Source: Bacillota bacterium (GTDB lineage Bacteria > Bacillota > Clostridia > Acetivibrionales > DSM-1351). From it: a stretch of 64,000 nucleotides of DNA. Made by a program: the position numbers and the translations under genes. The DNA lies in assembly GCA_023443515.1 (NCBI GenBank), contig JAEZUC010000051.1, positions 1 to 64,000 of the forward strand, in the 5' to 3' direction. Numbering within the stretch: position 1 is the stretch's first letter; each line of letters starts with the position of its first letter. A model generated the notes under the pieces. It did no database searches. It saw nothing but the letters and a program-made list of their open reading frames with translations, and had not been told where the DNA came from. This document shows, piece by piece, positions 26,162 through 34,487 of the stretch.

Positions 26162-26423
26162 GGTGTTGCCCTGTACGTGAGTATAAATTGTATCAATGGA
26201 AGCTTGGTTAAAGATATTTGCAGATGTTTCTCGGCGAAGACGGAATTTTACCGGAAAACCTATCACGATGTAGGTTTTAGTGACACAATGAATCATGGAC
26301 GATGAATGTGAGCGACGGTAAAATATCCTAAGCTGAGCCGCTAGAAACTATTGCAAATATCTAAAGAAGCAATCATTGATACAATTTTATACGGGAGTAC
26401 AGGTGTTAAAACAAAAACTTTCT
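26162..26423. repeat. MITE-like structured repeat, copy 2 (inverted relative to copy 1)
   Basis: The reverse complement of 26171-26423 matches copy 1 over nearly its full core. Small differences lie in the inner region, where one arm of the 13-bp inner repeat is altered here (near 26235). The outer terminal repeats are eroded: only GGTGTTGC remains at 26162, with about 20 bases deleted after it. The right end stops 3 bases before the stop codon of the DUF438 gene. Like copy 1, it sits exactly between two convergent genes where no other terminator is visible. Confidence 0.85.
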
Positions 26424-26425
26424 AT

Positions 26426-27658
26426 TTATGTGGAGGATGCAAGCCTCTTCTCACCGGTAATATCCTGTATTGGCTTGATATCCTGGGTAACCTCAATAGT
26501 TCCCAGATATTCACCTTTGGCATTTCTAACTGCAAAATACCGGATATACGCAAATTTGTTTCCCATCCTTATCCAGAAATCCTCATGATCCTTCTTACCG
26601 GAGCTGAGATCCTCTACTATTTGCTCTACAATATGAACACTTGCCGGAGGATGACAGTTTTTTACTTCCCTGCCTATGATGGCCTTTGTTCTTGCAAATA
26701 TCCTTTCCTTACCCTGTGTAAAGTATTTTACGATTCCATCCTTGTCAACAAAGGTCATATCCAAAGGAAGTGTATTCAAAACCGCATTAATTTCATCGGG
26801 AGACATAATTCCTGCATCAAACTTTACATAACCGTTATTTGAAGGCTCCTCACCCTCATTTTCAACCTTTTTTACCACGTTCACCCTAACAGGTTCCCAT
26901 TTAGCAACGTTGTCCAAAAGACAGTACCCAATTTCACTGCTGCCTTCTTCAATAATGAACCATTCGTCTTCAGACAATGTCTCCATGACCATTGGAAAAA
27001 GTATATTCTCTTCCTTAAAAATCATCTCTTTTACTCTTACTGCCGTCTCTTCCGCCTTGTCTGCCAGCTGCTCCCTGTTTACGCTACTGTAATCCGCCAA
27101 AAGTGCCTTTACATCCTTTAGTGCATCCCGTATTTCATCATCAACTCCCCACATTACCTTTGGAGGTGCTGTGATTTGGTACTTCTCCATAAAAGGGAAC
27201 AAAAGATTCTCTTTTCTTGAATAGTGCTTGTCTATTTCCCAAAGTTTTTCAAAGTCATTTCTGAGATTCTGTATATTATCATGTGTATCCTGACTTCGGA
27301 ATTTTTCTATATCAGTCTTGATTTTATCAATGAGACTTTCTATTTTTTTATTTTCAAGCTTAAAAGTGTGGACAGGGTGTCCCGGTACATCCTCCGGCTT
27401 TTGGGGCCGGTGAATTTCTTCGATAGAACCCTTAAAAACTGCCGCATGAACATCACAAAGCCTTTGTACTTCTTCCACGGGCATCCCGTCCATCATAAGG
27501 GAATGTTCCATTTCAGATATTTCAGTAGGAGAAACTCCTTCGATAAGTTTTTCAAACCGCTCTTTGACTTCATCTACACTTTTACCGCTGTGCAATTCTG
27601 AAATAAGCTCTTTTAAAACCTTTTGCCTGTATTCCCTGTTATTGATTACTTCGCTCAT
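26426..27658 (-). CDS. DUF438 hemerythrin-like protein with C-terminal PAS domain
   Basis: 410 residues from the ATG at 27658; the upstream AAAGGT and the adjacent gene's stop favour it over a start at 27703. Residues about 5-75 are the DUF438 helical domain. Residues about 80-230 are a hemerythrin-like bundle with metal-ligand patterns (HPVHTF, KHYSRKENLLFPFME, FKEENILFPM). Residues about 290-405 are a PAS-like domain (MTFVDKDGIVKYF, GREVKNCHPP). Such proteins are thought to sense or bind O2 or NO through a di-iron site. It follows the DUF1858 gene by 13 bases, an arrangement seen in other anaerobes. Confidence 0.88.
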   Translation of the reverse strand: MSEVINNREYRQKVLKELISELHSGKSVDEVKERFEKLIEGVSPTEISEMEHSLMMDGMPVEEVQRLCDVHAAVFKGSIEEIHRPQKPEDVPGHPVHTFKLENKKIESLIDKIKTDIEKFRSQDTHDNIQNLRNDFEKLWEIDKHYSRKENLLFPFMEKYQITAPPKVMWGVDDEIRDALKDVKALLADYSSVNREQLADKAEETAVRVKEMIFKEENILFPMVMETLSEDEWFIIEEGSSEIGYCLLDNVAKWEPVRVNVVKKVENEGEEPSNNGYVKFDAGIMSPDEINAVLNTLPLDMTFVDKDGIVKYFTQGKERIFARTKAIIGREVKNCHPPASVHIVEQIVEDLSSGKKDHEDFWIRMGNKFAYIRYFAVRNAKGEYLGTIEVTQDIKPIQDITGEKRLASST

Positions 27659-27671
27659 AACTACCAACCTT

Positions 27672-27899
27672 TCATTCTTTAATGCTAAAGCCCTTTCCTT
27701 CAAGTATTTCTTTTAGCTTTTGCAACTCTATACCCTTCATAAAAGCTCCCTTGGGCAGTGTCATAATCCGACCGACCGTATTTAACATACCCGGAGTAGC
27801 TATATTCTCAAATCCTATGTCTTTAAGAATACCTACCATTTCAGGATATTCTTTGCAGATATCATGTACGGTTTTTGATAGATCAATTACTTTTGACAT
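27672..27899 (-). CDS. DUF1858 domain small protein
   Basis: 75 residues from the ATG at 27899, with ATAGGTGG upstream; a GTG three codons earlier overlaps that site. The sequence is a single DUF1858/ScdA-N-like domain: VIDLSKTVHDICKEYPEMV, then LKDIGFENI and TLPKGAFMKGI. These domains occur with hemerythrin-like di-iron proteins such as ScdA/RIC, which repair iron-sulfur clusters after NO or oxygen damage. Pairing with the DUF438-PAS gene 13 bases downstream supports a shared redox or nitrosative stress role, which is inferred. Confidence 0.85.
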   Translation of the reverse strand: MSKVIDLSKTVHDICKEYPEMVGILKDIGFENIATPGMLNTVGRIMTLPKGAFMKGIELQKLKEILEGKGFSIKE

Positions 27900-27983
27900 A
27901 ATAACCACCTATTCTAGTCTTTAAACCCTTTGTTATGTATCTATTATTTCCATATTTATGAAATATTATTAATGTGAGGAAAA

Positions 27984-28027
27984 ATAAAACAGCCGTTAAA
28001 AGCAAATCTCAGATTGCTCTTAACGGC
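27984..28027 (-). terminator. Terminator of the hypothetical gene at 28044
   Basis: A 14-bp stem, GCCGTTAAAAGCAA (27992-28005) with TTGCTCTTAACGGC (28014-28027), with one mismatch. On the minus strand it leads into TGTTTTATTTTTCC. Confidence 0.88.
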
Positions 28028-28043
28028 TTCTATACTCTATGAT

Positions 28044-28337
28044 TTAAAGACAAACCTTTTGTTTTGTCTCTCCTTCTATCTTTCCTATACCATAACCATA
28101 GCAAAAAGATTGGTACATACTTGTTATTATAAGTGAATGTAAACACTCTCTTTCCTCTTGGTTAAGCCCCATATCCATTGTTCGCATGAAGTTCCTGGTC
28201 TTATCCCTGGCTATCAGCTTTATAGCTTCTCTGGTACCTGCCAAATCCTTTTCCAGCTTTTCTTTTCCCTGATGCAGGTATTCTTTTATGATGGTTTCAA
28301 ATGTTTGTGACGGTTGTACATTGTGATTATCTGCCAT
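28044..28337 (-). CDS. Hypothetical helical protein
   Basis: 97 residues starting at the ATG at 28337, fixed by a GGAGG box 5 bases upstream. The sequence is charged and mostly helical (YLHQGKEKLEKDLAGTREAIKLIARD), with a C-terminal glycine/tyrosine stretch (YGYGIGK) and two cysteines. I recognise no family. It is monocistronic with its own terminator. Confidence 0.65.
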   Translation of the reverse strand: MADNHNVQPSQTFETIIKEYLHQGKEKLEKDLAGTREAIKLIARDKTRNFMRTMDMGLNQEERECLHSLIITSMYQSFCYGYGIGKIEGETKQKVCL

Positions 28338-28423
28338 TTTAGCCTCCATAACCAATATCCTAAGATAGAGGTGCTTTTGTAATATTTAATAATATTACTA
28401 AGTGTTTCCATGACATGGATTTC

Positions 28424-28633
28424 CTATACATCCGCCTCGGTAGATACCACTGGTTTTATAATCTTTTTTACGCTCTTTTCAAATTTTGTCCTTGCCAGCA
28501 TTACCTGGTGGGAACAACCAACACATTTTATCCTGAAATCAGCCCCGGTACGAATTATCTCCCACTGTTTGCTGCCACAGGGATGCTGTTTTTTCATTTC
28601 AACTATATCACCAACCGAAAATTTATCAGGCAT
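28424..28633 (-). CDS. DUF951 family protein (YyzM-like)
   Basis: A 69-residue protein with the hallmark GDIVEMKKQHPCGS near the N-terminus and IKCVGCSHQVMLAR in the middle. The three cysteines are C19, C37 and C40 (CxxC), suggesting a small zinc-binding fold. The function of DUF951 is unknown. It lies 15 bases after the MscS-type channel gene and is probably co-transcribed, an association also seen in other Firmicutes. Confidence 0.9.
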   Translation of the reverse strand: MPDKFSVGDIVEMKKQHPCGSKQWEIIRTGADFRIKCVGCSHQVMLARTKFEKSVKKIIKPVVSTEADV

Positions 28634-28648
28634 TTTTCATTAATCCTT

Positions 28649-29485
28649 TCATTCAGGCTTTATAAGTCTTGTTCTGTCAAAAAACTCAAGCCCGTTTTTC
28701 TCAAACTCTTCCTTTATTTTAAGACGTATATGACGTTCAACCTCCCACTGTTGGTTGGGGATCGTCCGTGCTGTAATCCTGAGATTCATGTTTTGTTCAC
28801 CCATACTGGTTATTCCAAGTACGGATGGTTTTTCAGTAAATGTTTCAAATTCATCTTTTACCTTGTCGCAAACCTTTTTTGCAATTTCCGTAACCTTAGC
28901 CATATTACTGGAATAAGCTATTGGAATATCAACAATTACCAGTTTGTTATCTCTGGTATGGTTAATAACTTTTCTTATTTCTCCATTAGGAATAATATAT
29001 AAGTCTCCGGTGAAATTTTTTAACCTTGTAACTCTCAGCTCCATATGTTCGACTGTACCCGTGAGGCCTTCAATAGTTACCGTATCCCCAACTGCATACT
29101 GATCCTCAAGGAGTATAAAAAAACCTGAAATTGTATCCTTCACAAGGCTCTGGGCACCAAACCCCAGCGCAACACCTCCTACTCCTGCTGCAGCCAGTAT
29201 TGCCTTCAAATCCAGTATCCCCGATAAGATTATGAGCAACGCTCCTATATAAACAGTATATTTAAAAATACTTATAGTCAATGTTGAAATAGTGTCTATT
29301 CTCTTGTCATCAATCTTAAATTTTAATTTCTTTTGTTTATCAAAAAGTTTTTTTATTACTACCCGGCCTACTTTTACCAATATAAATGCAACTATCAGCA
29401 CTACAATTGTTTTAAGTAATATCATTGCAGGGTCGTAAAAATCTCCAAGGAGATTTTCAAGCCTTTTATTTACAGTCTTAAGCAT
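28649..29485 (-). CDS. Small-conductance mechanosensitive channel (MscS family)
   Basis: A 278-residue protein with three TM segments (about 20-45, 65-85 and 92-115). The pore helix is glycine/alanine rich (AILAAAGVGGVALGFGAQSL), followed by the beta domain signature FILLEDQYAVGDTVTIEG and ITRLKNF-type and IPNGEI motifs. It opens under membrane tension to release solutes on osmotic downshock. The length matches compact YkuT/MscS channels. RBS GGAGG precedes the ATG at 29485. Confidence 0.93.
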   Translation of the reverse strand: MLKTVNKRLENLLGDFYDPAMILLKTIVVLIVAFILVKVGRVVIKKLFDKQKKLKFKIDDKRIDTISTLTISIFKYTVYIGALLIILSGILDLKAILAAAGVGGVALGFGAQSLVKDTISGFFILLEDQYAVGDTVTIEGLTGTVEHMELRVTRLKNFTGDLYIIPNGEIRKVINHTRDNKLVIVDIPIAYSSNMAKVTEIAKKVCDKVKDEFETFTEKPSVLGITSMGEQNMNLRITARTIPNQQWEVERHIRLKIKEEFEKNGLEFFDRTRLIKPE

Positions 29486-29542
29486 CCTTTACCTCCGCTT
29501 CTTCTGTTTTAACCAAAACATTAAAGTGTTCTTCGGACTATT

Positions 29543-30259
29543 TTAACATACTGAAACAAGCCTTTCAAATAGCTTTAAATGCGTCCGGTTCTTTCTCCAC
29601 AAATTCTCAGGATGCCACTGCACACTTAGAACGAATTTCTTATTTTCATTACTTATCGCTTCAATAATGCCATCCCGGGAACATGCATTCACCATAAACC
29701 CCGGGGCAACTTGACTGACAGCCTGATGATGAAAAGAATTGACCTTCAGACTATCCATTCCAAAAACATTGTATAGACAGGATGGTTTGTTTATATCAAC
29801 ATCATGTATCTGAAACCATCTTGGAGCCTGCTGACTGTGCTTTAACAATGTGTTTCCGTCGCTGCACTCAACGTATATGTCTTGGTAAATGCTTCCCCCT
29901 GCTGCAATATTCATTATCTGACAGCCCCTGCAAATACCAAGAATAGGTTTATCCATAGCTATGGCCTGTTGTGTGATAAAGATCTCCATGCTGTCCCGGA
30001 TTGGAGAAATCTCGTTTGCATATGGCATATTACCTTTACCGAAATACGCAGCATCGATATCCGGGCCTCCTGAAAGTATAAATCCGTTGCATATATCCAG
30101 ATACTCAACCCATGCACTTTTCTCTTCAGTAACAGGGATTATAACGGGTAAACCACCGCATTGAATAATTGCTTCATAATAATCGTCCTTTAGAGTACTG
30201 ATATTTTTGTCGTAATCAAATGCAGCAGTAATTCCAATTATCGGCTTGCCCTTATACAT
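29543..30259 (-). CDS. Class I glutamine amidotransferase-like hydrolase (gamma-glutamyl-GABA hydrolase family)
   Basis: A 238-residue protein with the nucleophile elbow GICRGCQ (C at about 112), the oxyanion glycines SGGPDID and the catalytic histidine in VQWHPE. This is the PuuD/peptidase C26 pattern, which cleaves gamma-glutamyl amides in the cytosol. The substrate is uncertain because no polyamine pathway genes are adjacent. RBS GGGGGA precedes the ATG at 30259. It stands alone between MscS and rubredoxin. Confidence 0.9.
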   Translation of the reverse strand: MYKGKPIIGITAAFDYDKNISTLKDDYYEAIIQCGGLPVIIPVTEEKSAWVEYLDICNGFILSGGPDIDAAYFGKGNMPYANEISPIRDSMEIFITQQAIAMDKPILGICRGCQIMNIAAGGSIYQDIYVECSDGNTLLKHSQQAPRWFQIHDVDINKPSCLYNVFGMDSLKVNSFHHQAVSQVAPGFMVNACSRDGIIEAISNENKKFVLSVQWHPENLWRKNRTHLKLFERLVSVC

Positions 30260-30303
30260 TTTTTCATCCCCCTAATCTTGATATTTAAATTTTCTGTCTA
30301 CGA

Positions 30304-30342
30304 ACAAAAACGGTCTTCCTCTGTCTGTGGGAAAACCGTTTC
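30304..30342 (-). terminator. Terminator of the rubredoxin gene
   Basis: On the minus strand AAACGGT-TTTCC pairs with GGAAG-ACCGTTT, followed by TTG. It lies 35 bases past the rubredoxin stop. Confidence 0.75.
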
Positions 30343-30375
30343 TTTCCTGCTTACGTTTTTATTGTTAATATGCTT

Positions 30376-30534
30376 CTATTGTTTTTCAAACATGTCTTTG
30401 CCTACTCCGCAAAGAGGACAAACCCAATCCTCAGGGATATCTTCAAATGCTGTTCCGGGTGCTACTCCACTGTCCGGGTCCCCTTCCTCCGGATCATAAA
30501 CATAACCGCATACTGTACAAACGTATTTATCCAT
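30376..30534 (-). CDS. Rubredoxin
   Basis: A 52-residue protein I translated directly from the minus strand; it begins MDKYVCTVCGYVYDPEEG. The iron ligands are two CxxCG pairs, VCTVCGY (C6, C9) and VCPLCGV (C39, C42), with the standard GTAFEDIPEDW between them. It carries one electron per Fe(Cys)4 site, in clostridia often to rubrerythrin or oxygen-reducing flavodiiron proteins. RBS AGGAGGG lies 5 bases before the ATG, and its own terminator follows. The size is typical. Confidence 0.97.
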   Translation of the reverse strand: MDKYVCTVCGYVYDPEEGDPDSGVAPGTAFEDIPEDWVCPLCGVGKDMFEKQ

Positions 30535-30616
30535 AGTTACCCTCCTAGTTTAATCGAGCCAAAAAAGTCCTTCAGGCTCATGGTATTGTAATTACTACAA
30601 TATATATTCCCAAATT

Positions 30617-30817
30617 TTATCTCGCATAACACCTTTTTTTAAAATTTTTTTTAATTTTAAGCGCCTTTTGATGTTTTGTCGGTTTATACTTCTGTGTATC
30701 CACAAACTCTCCGATTTCTGTAGCCTCCGTATTCAGGGAAATCAAACGTTGTATTTCATTATACATATAGCATTTAAGGTCTTCCTGTCTTGCTCTGATA
30801 TCATCCCCGCTACTCAT
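30617..30817 (-). CDS. Small basic hypothetical protein
   Basis: 66 residues, ATG at 30817 with AGAGGTG upstream. The N-terminal half is acidic to neutral and helical (RARQEDLKCYMYNEIQRLI), and the C-terminal half is strongly basic (KALKIKKNFKKR). The first half loosely resembles Spo0E-like phosphatase helices, but the SQELD signature is missing, so I do not assign it. A hairpin at 30877-30913 separates it from the upstream membrane gene. Confidence 0.5.
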   Translation of the reverse strand: MSSGDDIRARQEDLKCYMYNEIQRLISLNTEATEIGEFVDTQKYKPTKHQKALKIKKNFKKRCYAR

Positions 30818-30876
30818 AAAAACACACCTCTGTCCCCTGGCCTAATTTTGCCAAGAAGTATTTATGTATTTATTTT

Positions 30877-30913
30877 AAAAAGATTCTTAGGGGCAACTCC
30901 CAAGAATCTTTTT
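30877..30913 (-). terminator. Terminator of the DUF5668-like membrane protein gene
   Basis: AAAAAGATTCTT pairs with AAGAATCTTTTT across a GC-containing loop (30878-30913). Both flanks are A/T runs, so it may work in both directions. Confidence 0.85.
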
Positions 30914-30956
30914 AAACAACTAATACAGTATATGCAATTAATGAACAATCAGGTAC

Positions 30957-31472
30957 TTAAATTCTTCGATTTCTGGCTACTATTAATATTCCACCCAAAA
31001 TAAGTATAACCGGTATAAGGTAGGTTCTTAGTATCCATGAACTTCCCAGCGAGAAGGTAAAGAAAATAAGCGATAATCCTCCCAGAATAAATACAGGGAT
31101 TAAAAGTCCTTTTTCTCTTGTACCGAAGAGATAAAGTTCAAAGAGCCCCACTGCGACTGCAAGTATAAAACCGGGCCACATGTAAGACCACAAATCAAAT
31201 AGCATTGAAACCTGGCAAGTAAAACCGGATACCAGTAAAATACCTCCCGGCACCAGCAATCCGGCATCCGGAGTCTTTGCAGTAAAGTATGAGTAATGGA
31301 AAATGGCCCCCGGAATTATAAGGAACATTGGCCAGAAATGTGCAAAAAGGAATCCTATATCAAAAATATCAAAATAAATCTCAAATATACCGAAATTACT
31401 GAGTAGAAAAAGTACTCCTAATAATATCAGTACCACCCCTACAATCATGGTACCCCTGTGCCTGTTATTCAT
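30957..31472 (-). CDS. Polytopic membrane protein (DUF5668/LiaF N-terminal-like)
   Basis: A 171-residue protein with about six hydrophobic segments. It begins with RGTMIVGVVLILLGVLFLLSNFGI-like glycine/leucine repeats, typical of DUF5668 and LiaF-type N-terminal membrane domains, and ends in a short basic tail. There is no extramembrane domain, so any signalling role would need a partner. RBS AAGGAGG precedes the ATG at 31472. The family call is tentative. Confidence 0.65.
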   Translation of the reverse strand: MNNRHRGTMIVGVVLILLGVLFLLSNFGIFEIYFDIFDIGFLFAHFWPMFLIIPGAIFHYSYFTAKTPDAGLLVPGGILLVSGFTCQVSMLFDLWSYMWPGFILAVAVGLFELYLFGTREKGLLIPVFILGGLSLIFFTFSLGSSWILRTYLIPVILILGGILIVARNRRI

Positions 31473-31702
31473 AAAAATCCTCCTTAAAAGTCCTTAAATA
31501 GCATATATAAGAATGTTAGTCCAGCTGTCATGCATCTTATATATTATTATAAGTAATAACTTTTAAAAAGTCTGAAAATGATATTATAATTACTTTATTC
31601 TGTCCATGGTAAGGAAAATCACCATAAATATGGCTCAAAGAAAATATTTAAGTAATTGTGTATGCAAAAAAGGCCTCCTTTATGTGTAAATTATACTCAT
31701 AT
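31473..31702. other. Intergenic region before the dockerin peptidase gene
   Basis: A divergent gap of 313 bases in total. It is AT-rich, with no gene. Apart from the promoter at 31703-31731 (listed separately) I see no repeat or structured element in it. Confidence 0.5.
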
Positions 31703-31731
31703 TTGACACTTTTTTACTAATAATGTATAAA
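31703..31731 (+). promoter_or_regulatory. Sigma-A-type promoter of the dockerin peptidase gene
   Basis: A perfect -35 TTGACA (31703-31708), a 17-base spacer and -10 TATAAA (31726-31731). It lies 55 bases before the start codon at 31786. Confidence 0.75.
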
Positions 31732-31785
31732 TATATATGTTATATTTTTCCAATATATTCTATTATACATTTTTGAGGAGGCTAC

Positions 31786-34398
31786 ATGAAAAAAAAGCTA
31801 AAAAAGGCAAGTATGGTGCTGGCTTTTGCAGTTCTTATCCAGTATATGATGTTCAATCTTGGATTTACAACAATCCCAGCCGGTGCAGTTGGTATTATTA
31901 ATAAAAATTACTGGGATTACATGAATATCGGTAATTCAAATGAAAACTCCACTGTTGATGTTTTTACGGATAAAGTAATTGTTGCAGGAAGCGGGTCAGG
32001 TGTATTTAATACTGAGGACTCCTTTACTTATTCATACATACCTGTAAATGGCGACTGCACAATCCAGGCAAAAATTGTCTCGGAGAGCAGTTCGGATACT
32101 TTGGCTAAAGCAGGACTCATGATAAGAGAGAGTCTTGGTACAGATAGTAAGAATGCATTTATTTCATTATCCAAATCCAATGAGATTCAATACCAGTACA
32201 GGACTCTGACAGGGGGTTCCACTGCATCTGATGCGGGTACTTCCGGCACTGCACCCGTTTATTTGAAAGTAAAAAGGGTGGGGAACAACTTCGAATCATT
32301 TATGTCTACTGATGGAAGTAACTGGACAAAGATAGGAAATACTCAGACAATAGCTATGAGTTCAAAAGTATATTTAGGTTTTGCCGCTACGTCAACCGAC
32401 CCCAACAAGCTTTGTACGGCAAGGTTTGAAAATATCGATATTGAGTATACAGATACTACTCCGCCACTGGCGCCGGCTAACCTAAGGGTAATTTATGAAT
32501 CCCGGCCCAGTTGCCAACTAGCCTGGGACGAAGCCTCTGATGATTCAGGAGCAGTGTTGTATGAGATTTACGTAAATGGCAGTCTGAAATGGACTACAAA
32601 CGATTGTATATTTGAGTGCCCTATTATTGATTTTAACAACACCGTTAATCTCTGTGTAGTTGCTGTTGATGCCAAAGGAAACAGCTCACCGCAAAACAGC
32701 ACTATAAAAATAGTATCACACAATGCCATAGTAGCATCGGGTGATGTTAATAATATCCGGTTGAATTCCATTGGTTTGGAACGTATAAATACCAGACGCC
32801 AACAGCAAAACAAACCTTTGGTGGAAGCTGATCCGGTTCAGGTGGGAGAAGAAATTATCACAGACAGTACTCCGAACAATGTTATTGTTCAGGGAAGCTC
32901 AGTAGATCTCAATACAATATACCCAGAGTCACTTCCTTCCTCCGTGGATAACAGTACCTTGCAGTGTTTCCCCAATATAGGCTTTCAGATTAACGGGGAT
33001 TGCGTTGCCTGGTCCACAGGGTATTATATGATGACACATATGGTGGGGCTTGCCAAGATAAATGCAGGAGGCCAATGGGATGCAAAAAATGATACCATAG
33101 GAAATAAAGTTTTTTCTCCCAAGTTTGCTAATAGTATAAGTACCGGACCCAGTGGCACCGAAGTTATGAGCGGAATATATAGATCGTATTTGGATTCGGG
33201 CTGTGCAACATTGGATGATGCACCGTATGTAGATGATGGTGAGGATGGATTTAAACTGAGTACAGATTTAGATTCATGGGAAAATGCAATAAACTACAGG
33301 ATGGATAAGTACGGATATATAGAATCAAATGAAAACAATTTAGATCGAATAAAACAACTATTGAACAATGGTTATGTATTATCCTTTGATACAGGTATAT
33401 ACAATTTTGTGGAATATCCGAATGTAATTCTGGATAATCCTGATCTTGCGGTAAATGATGATTATGCAGTTGGAAAAAACTTTTACTACATGATTGACAG
33501 TGTTGATTACGGACATCAAATGGCCCTAGTAGGTTACGATGACAATATTTGGTGGGGCGATGTAAATGGTGACGGAATACCTCAGCCGGAAGAAAAGGGT
33601 CTTTTTAAACTAGCCAACAGTTGGGGAACAAATTACGGCTATGATGGTTTTTGGTATGTTACCTATGACAGTTTATACAGAAGTTCTCAATTCAGTCAGT
33701 TTAACAGCTCCACAAGAAAACCTATTTTTACGGATGTATTGGAGTGGATAACTCCCAAAAGGGATTATGAACCTCAGCTTATTGCTGAGTTTACGGTGAG
33801 CCATGCAAAAGCTAATCAGCTTAGGATTGCCGTGGGTTATTCTGCTATGGACAAAACTCTGCCTGAAGCATATCTTTTTCCCAGCAGCTTAAATTATTTC
33901 ATTTATGAAGAGCCTTTTGACTTTAATGATGCCGGAACTGCCTGCGATGGCAACTTTGCGGTTGACATGACAGATTTTATCACCAAGTTCAATTTGGACA
34001 AGAGTAAAAAGTACAAGTGGTATTTAATGGTGGGAGACGAAGTGGAAGACGGTTCTCCTGTCACTTTAAAAAACTTCAGGGTTCACGACAAAATTAATAA
34101 TACATATTCATCATACACAGGTACTGAACTTCAGAATGACGGTGACAACAGCTATGTAAGTGTAGATTACAGTTGGAAGCTCGTAGGTGATTTGGACGGA
34201 AATGATATTATTGATAATGCCGATCATTTATTGATGATAGATTATCTTACTAGTAATATTGATGATTTCCCGGTTGAAGATGACATGTGGGCTGCCGATG
34301 TTAATGGTGACGGTATCATAAATGCATTTGATGCTGCTTCTATTAAACAGTATGTACTTGGAAATATAAATATTTTTCCCAAGCAACGACTGAACTAA
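31786..34398 (+). CDS. Secreted cellulosomal cysteine peptidase with type I dockerin
   Basis: An 870-residue protein. Residues 1 to about 36 are a signal peptide. Residues about 38-225 form a concanavalin-like beta-sandwich (GLMIRESLGTDSKNAF). Residues about 226-310 are a fibronectin III domain. Residues about 385-660 are a papain-fold (C1) peptidase: Cys406 in NGDCVAW, with Q401 before it for the oxyanion hole, His577 in GHQMALVGYDD and Asn611 in ANSWGTN. Residues about 800-865 are a dockerin with two calcium-binding repeats (DLDGNDIIDNADHLLM and DVNGDGIINAFDAASI). The dockerin should bind a scaffoldin cohesin, which places the protease on the cellulosome. Its substrate, host or foreign protein, is unknown. 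RBS GAGGAGG. Confidence 0.93.
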   Translation: MKKKLKKASMVLAFAVLIQYMMFNLGFTTIPAGAVGIINKNYWDYMNIGNSNENSTVDVFTDKVIVAGSGSGVFNTEDSFTYSYIPVNGDCTIQAKIVSESSSDTLAKAGLMIRESLGTDSKNAFISLSKSNEIQYQYRTLTGGSTASDAGTSGTAPVYLKVKRVGNNFESFMSTDGSNWTKIGNTQTIAMSSKVYLGFAATSTDPNKLCTARFENIDIEYTDTTPPLAPANLRVIYESRPSCQLAWDEASDDSGAVLYEIYVNGSLKWTTNDCIFECPIIDFNNTVNLCVVAVDAKGNSSPQNSTIKIVSHNAIVASGDVNNIRLNSIGLERINTRRQQQNKPLVEADPVQVGEEIITDSTPNNVIVQGSSVDLNTIYPESLPSSVDNSTLQCFPNIGFQINGDCVAWSTGYYMMTHMVGLAKINAGGQWDAKNDTIGNKVFSPKFANSISTGPSGTEVMSGIYRSYLDSGCATLDDAPYVDDGEDGFKLSTDLDSWENAINYRMDKYGYIESNENNLDRIKQLLNNGYVLSFDTGIYNFVEYPNVILDNPDLAVNDDYAVGKNFYYMIDSVDYGHQMALVGYDDNIWWGDVNGDGIPQPEEKGLFKLANSWGTNYGYDGFWYVTYDSLYRSSQFSQFNSSTRKPIFTDVLEWITPKRDYEPQLIAEFTVSHAKANQLRIAVGYSAMDKTLPEAYLFPSSLNYFIYEEPFDFNDAGTACDGNFAVDMTDFITKFNLDKSKKYKWYLMVGDEVEDGSPVTLKNFRVHDKINNTYSSYTGTELQNDGDNSYVSVDYSWKLVGDLDGNDIIDNADHLLMIDYLTSNIDDFPVEDDMWAADVNGDGIINAFDAASIKQYVLGNINIFPKQRLN

Positions 34399-34449
34399 GT
34401 AAATAGAAAAATCTGGAATAAATTCTTATAGAATATTTGGAAGAATATT

Positions 34450-34483
34450 AAAAAGTAGTCTCTTAATAGGGGACTACTTTTTT
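34450..34483 (+). terminator. Bidirectional terminator after the dockerin peptidase gene
   Basis: AAAAGTAGTC (34451-34460) pairs with GACTACTTTT (34472-34481), followed by TT. The A-run on the left serves the convergent yyaC-like gene. Confidence 0.88.
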
Positions 34484-34487
34484 AACT

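Noticed and set aside
30617..30817. Spo0E-like aspartyl phosphatase
   Set aside because: Size and helical pattern are similar, but the SQELD signature is missing.
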